5,607 nucleotides of DNA from Actinomycetes bacterium (lineage in GTDB: Bacteria; Actinomycetota; Acidimicrobiia; Acidimicrobiales; RAAP-2): NCBI GenBank assembly GCA_021850345.1, contig JAJZMN010000263.1, positions 1 to 5,607 on the forward strand. The letters run 5' to 3'. Numbering within the stretch: the stretch's first letter is position 1; each line of letters begins with the position of its first letter. The position numbers and the translations under genes are program-made. Below are positions 1 to 5,027 of the stretch, in pieces. A model generated the notes under the pieces. That model worked only from the letters and a program-made list of their open reading frames with translations. It was not told where the DNA came from and searched no databases.

Positions 1-12
1 CGACGCCGCAGC

Positions 13-498
13 TCAGCGGCGAACGGTCGCAGCTCGGGCTCGCTCGAGCCAGGTGTACGGCCCTTCGCCTTCGCTCCCTGCACGCGGGACAATCCCTGCT
101 CTCCCGGCTCTCCCGGCGCTCCCGGCGAGCAAAGACTCGAGCGATGTCGCCGGAACGTCGTCGTCGCTCGGGATCTCACCTCTGAGCTCGCCGAGAGGGG
201 TGAACCCAGCACCCGTGATCCCCACGAGGAAGCGCTGGCCTTCAGCTTCGACCACGGCGATCCACTGACCTTTCCCGACCGGATGGCGGCTGACGACGGT
301 GAGCCGACCGCTCTTCGTGCCGGGGACCTTGGCGGTCCTGCGTCCCATCCCCTTCGAGCGACGTGCGAGCTTGCTGAGCCCGAAGAGCGCGACCACGATC
401 ACCCCCAGCCACAGCACCATCTGCGCGAGCACGTGGCCGACCGAGACGTCGGGTGCCATTGCGACGCCGTGTTGCGCCGCGAGCATGACGTCAGTCAC
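13..498 (-). CDS. fliO: Flagellar biosynthetic protein FliO
   Basis: FliO is a small membrane protein that helps assemble the FliP ring of the flagellar export gate. The product has 161 residues. A short periplasmic N-terminus is followed by one transmembrane helix, MVLWLGVIVVALFGLSKLA at about 27-45, then a basic cytoplasmic patch (RRSKGMGRRTAK). The conserved FliO core is GRLTVVSRHPVGKGQWIAVV at 64-83 and RFLVGIT at 89-95, matching the family pattern of l-ve-~~Lg~~~~l~lv~v~g~~lLlGvt. The tail is low in complexity, with three AGR-type repeats encoded at 101-127. The GTG at 498-496 overlaps fliN by eight bases and has GGGG seven bases upstream; the ATG four codons later (486-484) is an alternative. 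Gene order fliM-fliN-fliO supports the name. It ends in TGA 12 bases before the window edge, so its downstream partner is not visible. Confidence 0.9.
   Translation of the reverse strand: MTDVMLAAQHGVAMAPDVSVGHVLAQMVLWLGVIVVALFGLSKLARRSKGMGRRTAKVPGTKSGRLTVVSRHPVGKGQWIAVVEAEGQRFLVGITGAGFTPLGELRGEIPSDDDVPATSLESLLAGSAGRAGRAGIVPRAGSEGEGPYTWLERARAATVRR
101..127. repeat. Three 9-bp tandem repeats in the fliO tail
   Basis: The unit ctcccggc(t/g) is repeated at 101-109, 110-118 and 119-127, with one base difference between copies. It encodes the Ala-Gly-Arg repeats in the low-complexity C-terminal tail of FliO, where a change in length is likely to be tolerated. Confidence 0.8.
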
Positions 499-832
499 GA
501 CCTGACCCCGAGACGATCGACTTGATCTGGACTCCGAGCTCGGAATCGTTGACCGAGACGAGCTCGCCGATCGCGAACAGCTTGCCGTTCACCATGATCT
601 CGAGGGGGCTGCCAATCGGGCGGTCTAGAGGGATGGTGCTCCGCGGACGGACTGAGCGCAGCGCGCCGAGCGTCATCCGCGTCTTTCCGAGCACGGCGAC
701 GACCTCGAGCTCCACGTCGTGCAGTGCGTCGAGCCGCAGCGAGCCGTCCGCTCCCGGGTCCGGCCTACGCGCCACCGCGTCAGTGCCTCCCATGCTCTCC
801 TCTGTGGCAGATGACATGGCGACGTCAGTCAT
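491..832 (-). CDS. fliN: Flagellar motor switch protein FliN
   Basis: FliN forms the base of the C-ring with FliM and also docks export substrates. The protein has 113 residues, a usual length for a single-domain FliN. A short variable N-terminus (1-33) is followed by a complete SpoA domain at about 34-108: LDALHDVELEVVAVLGKTRM (34-53), then STIPLDRPIGSPLEIMVNGK (65-84), then LFAIGELVSVND, with the VNGklia-GEvv signature clear. I chose the ATG at 832-830 because it overlaps the fliM stop in the form ATGA and follows GAGAGGAAGG. An in-frame ATG at 868 would add 12 residues (MHGQEMGEERGR) that only translate the ribosome-site region, and it has no good site of its own. The stop TGA lies inside the fliO start region. 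Confidence 0.95.
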   Translation of the reverse strand: MTDVAMSSATEESMGGTDAVARRPDPGADGSLRLDALHDVELEVVAVLGKTRMTLGALRSVRPRSTIPLDRPIGSPLEIMVNGKLFAIGELVSVNDSELGVQIKSIVSGSGRD

Positions 833-1752
833 CCTTCCTCTCTCCTCTCCCATCTCTTGACCATGCACCCCGCACGCTTCCCGTTTGTCACGAGGACCCC
901 CTGACCGATACGCGTCCTGCCGGCGAGGATGTCGAGATCGACCGTCTGGTTGATGCCGACCCCCAGCAAGATGATCGAATCAGGATCCCCAGGACGCAAC
1001 GAGAGGACCTGTGCCGCGCTCATGTGCACCTTTGGGTACGCGACGTAAAGCTCCAACTGAACGTCCTGGATCACCCGCTCGACGTTGGGCAGGACCGCCT
1101 CGGGGTCGAGGTGGTCTTCCTCTTCCTGCTCGAGGGTGGAGAGCAGGCTGCGGACGATCCCAAGCGGCAGGTAGATCCATACCGAGCGCGAGCCGCAGTC
1201 GCCGATCGTGACGCCCATCTCTGCCCGGAAGGTTGCCTCGCCGGACCCCATCTTCACGTAGTGGGGGCTCCGGTGGAGCTGAAGCGTTGTCACTCTGATG
1301 TCCAGCACGTTGTCGAAGGCGCCGCGCAGCGCGGCGAGGAGTTGAGAAGCGATCGAGCTCATCATCGAGAGCTCGAGCTCCGTAAGGGCTTCTCGTCCCG
1401 TCTCCGTCCTCCCGTCCCCACCGAGCTGGACCTCCACCAAGGAGAGGGCGGTGGATACGGGAAAGTGGAACAACAGACGCTCGTCGAGATCAACAGCGAG
1501 CACGCTGACGATGAATGCAGGATCCTCCATGCCGGCCCGGTAGTCGCCCCATGCGGCCTGCTCGAATTCCCCCGCAACGACATGCACCGATCGGCGCAGG
1601 CTGGTGCTCAAGCTCGCTGCAATCCGGTGAGCACATGCCTCGAGGAGCGGGTGAAGGTGACGGAGCTGCACCCGGTCGATGACCTCGTGCCGGAGCGGGT
1701 CGTAGGGGTGGACCAGCGACTCGTCGTCGACCACGACGCGCATCGTGCTCAT
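829..1752 (-). CDS. fliM: Flagellar motor switch protein FliM
   Basis: FliM is the C-ring protein that binds FliG, FliN and, in most bacteria, phosphorylated CheY, and so sets rotation direction. The product has 307 residues. The middle domain begins at PYDPLRHEVIDRVQLRHL (16-33, equivalent to the family YDf-rpdr motif) and includes ARRL-type helices in HRIAASLSTSLRRSV (42-56) and the LGGDG turn at 110-114, which is the conserved GGxG loop for FliG binding. The C-terminal SpoA-like domain spans about 218-301, ending RTRIGQGVLVTNGKRAGC. The N-terminal CheY-binding peptide (LSQDEIDALL type) is absent from this start, and also from the in-frame sequence up to the stop at 1848-1846. The stop TGA overlaps the fliN ATG (ATGA), and the C-terminal ERREEG is encoded by the purine-rich ribosome site of fliN. 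The family call is firm; the N-terminus is in doubt. Confidence 0.94.
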   Translation of the reverse strand: MSTMRVVVDDESLVHPYDPLRHEVIDRVQLRHLHPLLEACAHRIAASLSTSLRRSVHVVAGEFEQAAWGDYRAGMEDPAFIVSVLAVDLDERLLFHFPVSTALSLVEVQLGGDGRTETGREALTELELSMMSSIASQLLAALRGAFDNVLDIRVTTLQLHRSPHYVKMGSGEATFRAEMGVTIGDCGSRSVWIYLPLGIVRSLLSTLEQEEEDHLDPEAVLPNVERVIQDVQLELYVAYPKVHMSAAQVLSLRPGDPDSIILLGVGINQTVDLDILAGRTRIGQGVLVTNGKRAGCMVKRWERREEG

Positions 1753-1769
1753 CAGGCTTCGACTTCCAT
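1752..1769 (-). other. Five-codon minicistron (MEVEA) coupled to the fliM start
   Basis: ATG at 1769-1767 opens a five-codon reading frame, MEVEA, closed by TGA at 1754-1752. The TGA shares its last base with the fliM ATG (TGATG). A strong Shine-Dalgarno, GGAGGT at 1782-1777, lies seven bases before this ATG, the ideal spacing, but 24 bases before the fliM ATG. fliM is therefore probably translated by reinitiation after this short leader. The alternative is that the minicistron start is the front of fliM and a frameshift or sequence error separates them. Confidence 0.4.
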
Positions 1770-1845
1770 GGGGCGGACCTCCAAGAGGTGTGGTTGCTGG
1801 CCGATCCGTGGCCTCGTGGCGGCCGCCTCCTTGGCGCCGAGTTCT

Positions 1846-1873
1846 TCATCGGCGCGCAACGGCGCCCCCTTTA
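1846..1873 (-). promoter_or_regulatory. Candidate sigma-28 (FliA/WhiG type) promoter upstream of fliM
   Basis: On the minus strand, TAAAG at 1873-1869 is followed by 15 bases and then GCCGATGA at 1853-1846. The sigma-28 class recognises TAAA, about 15-16 bases, then GCCGATAA, so this candidate has a perfect -35 core, a TAAA to -10 spacing of 16, and seven of eight -10 bases. It lies in the only non-coding gap of the window and in the correct orientation. Transcription would begin roughly at 1840, giving a leader of about 90 bases before fliM. It would give the switch genes fliM-fliN-fliO their own late flagellar promoter. This is a motif match only, and it overlaps an inverted repeat that might explain part of the pattern. 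Confidence 0.5.
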
Positions 1874-1882
1874 ATTGCGCGC
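1852..1882 (-). repeat. Perfect 8-bp inverted repeat in the flgE-fliM gap
   Basis: On the minus strand GCGCGCAA (1882-1875) is mirrored by TTGCGCGC (1859-1852) around a 15-base loop that contains TTAAAGGGGG. It is not followed by a T-run, so it is not a standard intrinsic terminator. It could be an mRNA processing or stability hairpin at the end of the flgE message, or a protein-binding palindrome overlapping the candidate promoter. The arms are visible in the sequence; any function is inferred. Confidence 0.5.
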
Positions 1883-1941
1883 GGTTCCGCTCAACACGAA
1901 CACTCCGCGTGAACGAGAGCGAGCCTTCTTCGTCACCTCGG

Positions 1942-3222
1942 CTACGCCTGCTCGAGGGCGCTCGTCATCGACTGGCTCGTGGAGATCACCTTCGTGTCGG
2001 CGACGTACGCCTGCTGCGCGGTGATGAGGTTGGTGAGCTGCTGCGCCAGTGTCACGTTGGACTGCTCGAGCTGCCCGCTCAAGAGGTTGCCACGTCCCGC
2101 CGTCCCGGGAATTCCCACCGACGGCTGTCCCGAGTTGGCGCTCGGACCGAGGAGGTTGTTGCCGACGTTGACGAGCCCGGAGGGGTTGGTGAACGATGCC
2201 ATCGCGATCTGAGCCAGTGCCGTGGTCTTGCCGTTGGAGAACGTCCCTGTGATGACACCGTTCGAGCCGATCGAGTACGACACCAAGGTCCCCGCGGCGC
2301 TCCCGTTCTGTGTGAGGGTAACGCTCTGTTGGCCCGCGAATTGGGTCAGCGCGGCGTTCGACGTAGCGGGCGGGAAGTACAGAGCCAGCTTTGTGAACCC
2401 TGTCGGCTTTGTGGTGACTGTCAGGGGGAAGCCCGCAGCAGGAAGTGTCGTGCCGTTCACGCTCTTGAGCTCGCCGTTGGTGCCGAAGACGACCGTGGGA
2501 GCGTTCGCTGTCGTGAACAGCTTCACTGTCCCCTTGACGGGTGTCTTGGCGACGGCGGTGATCTTCCACGTGTCAGGCGTCGACGACCCGGTGAACGTGA
2601 TGAGCACGGGGACGGAGCTCCCCAGCGAGTCGTAGGCGATCGCGGACACGGTCACGCTCGGCTGTGTCGACGTGCCGCCATTCCACGCGGGAAGGTTGCC
2701 GGAGATCTGGATGGATGTCGTCGCGATGGCGCCGATCGTCTTCCCGGCGGGGATGGTAATGGGGGTCACCCCCGCCGAGCTCGTGATCTTGCCTGTCACG
2801 CTCGCCTGCCAGCCGAGCACCTTCGCTCCGGAGACCGTGGAGAGCTGACCACTGGCATCGACGGTGAGCGACCCGTCCCTCGTGTAGTACTGCTGTCCCC
2901 CCTGCTCGACGACGAGGTAGCCACCGCCTGTGATGGCAACGTCTGTCTGGATCCCGGTCGTGACCAGTGTGCCCTCGGCGAGATCGGTCGCCACGGAGGC
3001 CACCCTCACGCCGGAGCCGATGGCGAGCGGGTTCACTCCGGCACCTCCTGCGGTCGGGGCGGTCGCGCCTGCGACCTGCTGGGAGAGGAGGTCGGCGAAC
3101 TGCACCTCGCCCTGCTTGTACCCGACGGTGTTGCTGTTCGCAATGTTGCTGCCAGTCTCCTGGAGGTACGTCTGTTCGGCGGCGATGGCCGAGACCGCGG
3201 CGATCATCGATCGTGTTGCCAT
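1942..3222 (-). CDS. flgE: Flagellar hook protein FlgE
   Basis: FlgE is the subunit that polymerises into the curved hook, the universal joint between rod and filament. It has 426 residues and no cysteine. The N-terminal D0 helix starts MATRSMIAAVSAI and holds the rod/hook signature GSNIANSNTVGYK at 24-36. The segment DVAITGGGYLVVEQ at 94-107, with YYTRDGSLTVDASGQL after it, is the shared FlgE/FlgF/FlgG core. A Thr/Ser/Val-rich middle part (about 150-330) corresponds to the outer D1/D2 (FlaE-like) domains. The C-terminal helix contains NLLSGQLEQSNVTLAQQLTNLI and the final STSQSMTSALEQA, typical of hook and basal-body proteins. The ATG start has AAAGGA nine bases upstream, overlapping the flgD stop. 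The stop is TAG. It is the last gene of the hook block before the flgE-fliM gap, where actinobacterial clusters often carry flbD, motA, motB and fliL. Confidence 0.97.
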   Translation of the reverse strand: MATRSMIAAVSAIAAEQTYLQETGSNIANSNTVGYKQGEVQFADLLSQQVAGATAPTAGGAGVNPLAIGSGVRVASVATDLAEGTLVTTGIQTDVAITGGGYLVVEQGGQQYYTRDGSLTVDASGQLSTVSGAKVLGWQASVTGKITSSAGVTPITIPAGKTIGAIATTSIQISGNLPAWNGGTSTQPSVTVSAIAYDSLGSSVPVLITFTGSSTPDTWKITAVAKTPVKGTVKLFTTANAPTVVFGTNGELKSVNGTTLPAAGFPLTVTTKPTGFTKLALYFPPATSNAALTQFAGQQSVTLTQNGSAAGTLVSYSIGSNGVITGTFSNGKTTALAQIAMASFTNPSGLVNVGNNLLGPSANSGQPSVGIPGTAGRGNLLSGQLEQSNVTLAQQLTNLITAQQAYVADTKVISTSQSMTSALEQA

Positions 3223-3237
3223 GACGAGTGGTCCTTT

Positions 3238-3690
3238 CTACGGTTGACCGGTCGTTGTCTGGCCGGGCGTCCCAGTGCCTACGGTGGAGACCGAGGACAG
3301 CGGGACTGTGGTCTGGCCGACCTTCAGCACCGGTGTCCCGGTCGACGAGAGGGTGATCTGCGAGACCGTGCCCGTGACCGCCTTTCCTGTGACCGTGGCC
3401 GTCACCGCTTTTCCGATGAGGCCGGTCGCGGCGGAGTCCTCGGCGTAGCGCTCCTGCGTCTTGATCGCGGTGGTGAGCGACATCGACGCCTCCATTTGGG
3501 AGAGCTCGGCGGTCTGCTGGGCGATGCTCGCTGGTGTGGCGGGATGTGTCGGGTTCTGGTGCTGGAGCTCGGCCATGAAGAGCTTGATGAAGAGATCCGG
3601 TGTGTCGAGCTGGTTCTTCATGCGTGTGGCACTCGAAGTGCCCTGAGCGGCTGCGTGTGCAGAGACGGCTGTCGTGATCGGCGTGGTCAT
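3238..3690 (-). CDS. flgD: Flagellar hook assembly (cap) protein FlgD
   Basis: FlgD forms the scaffold at the tip of the growing hook and is needed to add FlgE subunits; it is exported through the flagellar type III apparatus. The protein has 150 residues. The conserved N-terminal region reads LFIKLFMAELQHQNPTHP at 33-50, then IAQQTAELSQMEASM at 56-70, which correspond to the family pattern of F-lkLL-tqLqnQdP and efiaQla-fs-leQm. ATGLIGKAV at 88-96 matches the family ASsLIGk-V segment. The C-terminal half is a short Thr/Val/Gly-rich beta region, without room for the full tudor/FnIII region of the proteobacterial protein, so this is the compact type. ATG start with GAGGT five bases upstream; that ribosome site overlaps the fliK stop. 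The stop is TAG, and AAAGGA for flgE follows at once. Confidence 0.93.
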   Translation of the reverse strand: MTTPITTAVSAHAAAQGTSSATRMKNQLDTPDLFIKLFMAELQHQNPTHPATPASIAQQTAELSQMEASMSLTTAIKTQERYAEDSAATGLIGKAVTATVTGKAVTGTVSQITLSSTGTPVLKVGQTTVPLSSVSTVGTGTPGQTTTGQP

Positions 3691-3698
3691 CTGGTACC

Positions 3699-4829
3699 TC
3701 AGATCCGGATGTCGACGAGATGGGGGCCTGGAGCCGGCACTGCCGCGCGCGGCGCCATCGGAGCGAGTCCGGGTGCAGGGTCGCGTGCGGGTCGGGGTAC
3801 GTGGGCTGCTGCGGCGTGGTCGCGCCGGCTTGTCGCCGGCAGTTGGCCGCCGCCTCCCTGGCGCGCGGAGAAGAGGTTGCCGGAAGAGGAGGTGGGGCTC
3901 TCGCGCACTGTCACCTGCACTTGCTGTCCGTTCGACGACAGTGCGCTCCTCAGATCGGGGAGGACCAGCCGCAGTGCGTCCGCCCCTTCTGCGGTGCTCG
4001 GCACGAGCTGCACGGACACGCGGTTCTCACTCGCTGCCACGGTCGCCCGCACCGCTCCGAGTGAGGCGGGGTGAAGGGCGATGGTGACCATGAAGCTTCC
4101 GTCTGCCCCCTGCCGTGGCGTCGAGAGCACGTCGACGAGCTGCCCGGCGACGCCGGGCAGTGGGTCGCTTGCCTGCTGGGGTCCAGCGGCGGGTTGTGTC
4201 GCCGCGCGGGGCCTCCCCTCCGGCTGGGCAGGAGCTCCAGGCTGCACGTCGTTCGACTGAACGGTCCATTGCCGCAGTGAGGCGGCGCGACCCGTTCGGC
4301 GAGAGCCGCCCGTCACCGGCGCGGCACGGACGCCAGGCCCGGCTTGGGAGGGGACCTCAGCACGGACGCCCTTGGTCGAGCGGTTCTGCAGCGGGCCGAG
4401 TACGGAGCGGGCAATTGGCTCACTGGATGCTCCGGCGTGGCCCGCTGGCTTTCCGCTCACAGCGTCGGACGGCCTGACTGACGTGGCCTCCGCCGCCGGT
4501 GCGCCTGACACGGCCGTGCGTCCCTCCCCGCCGAGAACCTCAACCGGCGCGCGCACCGCTTCGTTCCTTCCGACAGGCGCGACCTTGGGAGCGACGCGCC
4601 CCTCCGCGACCGGCCGTGGCACGGTCTTCGTCACGATTCCCGTGACGGTCGGAGCGTACGGAGCAGCGACGAGACCACCGCGCGCGAGGCGCGTGGCGAA
4701 GGACGCGTCGGCCCTCTCGGCCCTCTGGCCGCCTTTCCGTGTGGACGTCGTGCGTGTGGACGTCGTGCGTGTGGACGTCGTGCTGACGGGCTTCCCGTCC
4801 GATCTCGCCTTGGTGTCCGACGTCGGCAC
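3699..4829 (-). CDS. fliK: Flagellar hook-length control protein FliK
   Basis: FliK is a secreted molecular ruler that sets hook length and switches the export apparatus from hook to filament substrates. As called it has 376 residues. Residues 17-31 are three copies of TTSTR, and residues to about 225 are Ala/Pro/Arg/Thr-rich and probably disordered, as is usual for FliK. The conserved C-terminal hook-length domain (Flg_hook) lies at about 228-310, with the diagnostic IALHPASLGAVRATV and later LRLVLPDLRSALSSNGQQVQVTV. A Pro/Ala/Gly-rich tail follows. The start is a GTG preceded by AGGA four bases upstream, a short-spaced and weak ribosome site that overlaps the TAG of the preceding ORF. The same frame is open on the other side of that TAG, so the true protein may be longer. 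The stop TGA overlaps the ribosome site of flgD. The family is identified by the C-terminal domain and by lying directly before flgD and flgE; the start is uncertain. Confidence 0.88.
   Translation of the reverse strand: MPTSDTKARSDGKPVSTTSTRTTSTRTTSTRKGGQRAERADASFATRLARGGLVAAPYAPTVTGIVTKTVPRPVAEGRVAPKVAPVGRNEAVRAPVEVLGGEGRTAVSGAPAAEATSVRPSDAVSGKPAGHAGASSEPIARSVLGPLQNRSTKGVRAEVPSQAGPGVRAAPVTGGSRRTGRAASLRQWTVQSNDVQPGAPAQPEGRPRAATQPAAGPQQASDPLPGVAGQLVDVLSTPRQGADGSFMVTIALHPASLGAVRATVAASENRVSVQLVPSTAEGADALRLVLPDLRSALSSNGQQVQVTVRESPTSSSGNLFSARQGGGGQLPATSRRDHAAAAHVPRPARDPAPGLAPMAPRAAVPAPGPHLVDIRI
4738..4782. repeat. Three perfect 15-bp tandem repeats inside fliK
   Basis: The unit cgtgtggacgtcgtg occurs three times without mismatch at 4738-4752, 4753-4767 and 4768-4782. 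It encodes the TTSTR repeats near the start of FliK. As the unit is a multiple of three, slippage would change protein length in five-residue steps without breaking the frame. Confidence 0.9.
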
Positions 4830-4835
4830 CGTTTC

Positions 4836-5027
4836 CTATGAAGCGCCGCCTTCGGTGACGTCCGGCCCACGCGAGGCTGCCTGTCGCGAGGCTGCCTGTC
4901 GCGAGACTGCCTGCTCGAGCAGCCTCTCGAAGGCCGTGCCCTTCGTGTCCTTTCCGGACGCGTGCGCACCCTTGACGGCCTCGTGCGAACCAGTGAGGTC
5001 GGTCGTGGCGACCGGAAGGGTGCTCAC
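4836..5027 (-). CDS. Small 63-aa ORF, possibly the detached N-terminus of FliK
   Basis: The GTG start at 5027-5025 overlaps the hydrolase stop in the arrangement GTGA, which suggests translational coupling. The protein is hydrophilic, has no membrane segment, and carries GTAFERLLEQA at residues 30-40 followed by three pentapeptide copies, QAVSR QAASR QAASR, at 39-53. It ends in TAG at 4838-4836. The next codons in the same frame are GAA ACG and then the GTG taken as the fliK start, so only one amber codon separates the two ORFs. A short amphipathic stretch followed by a low-complexity, probably disordered region is common at the front of FliK proteins. The ORF may therefore be the N-terminus of a roughly 442-residue FliK broken by a nonsense mutation or sequence error, or a separate small operon protein. 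I do not recognise it as a named family. Confidence 0.6.
   Translation of the reverse strand: MSTLPVATTDLTGSHEAVKGAHASGKDTKGTAFERLLEQAVSRQAASRQAASRGPDVTEGGAS
4869..4913. repeat. Three 15-bp tandem repeats inside the 63-codon ORF
   Basis: The unit gcgaggctgcctgtc is perfect at 4871-4885 and 4886-4900, and degenerate at 4901-4915. It encodes QAVSR QAASR QAASR. Copy number and unit length match the repeat in fliK about 100 bases downstream in the same frame. Confidence 0.85.

Noticed and set aside
1..12. Start of a downstream fliP
   Set aside because: There is no ATG, GTG or TTG with a ribosome site near the end of fliO on the minus strand, and too little sequence remains to support a gene.
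833..868. Upstream ATG adding 12 residues to FliN
   Set aside because: The added residues translate the purine-rich ribosome site and lie deep in fliM; the ATG at 832 has ATGA coupling and that site in the right place.
1490..1849. Minus-strand 119-codon frame starting MKNSAP before fliM
   Set aside because: It mostly overlaps fliM in another frame, is Arg/Pro-rich, and shows no family pattern or good ribosome site.
1852..1882. Inverted repeat as an intrinsic terminator after flgE
   Set aside because: No T-run follows the second arm on the minus strand (CGATGAAG follows), and the loop is long, so I list it only as a repeat.
1871..2569. Minus-strand 232-codon frame inside flgE
   Set aside because: It is an alternative frame of flgE with a basic, low-complexity product (His/Arg/Gln-rich) and no domain; the FlgE frame is conserved from end to end.
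724..4074. Very long plus-strand open frame of 1116 codons
   Set aside because: It runs antisense across fliM, flgE, flgD and part of fliK, which are all well-supported families. Its translation is Arg/Gly/Asp/His-rich with no recognisable domain. Long antisense frames are expected in G+C-rich coding DNA, where stops are rare.
4631..4969. Minus-strand 112-codon frame across the small ORF and fliK
   Set aside because: It is Arg/Ser/Pro-rich shadow coding of the repeat regions, including repeated RRPHA units that only reflect the 15-bp repeats.
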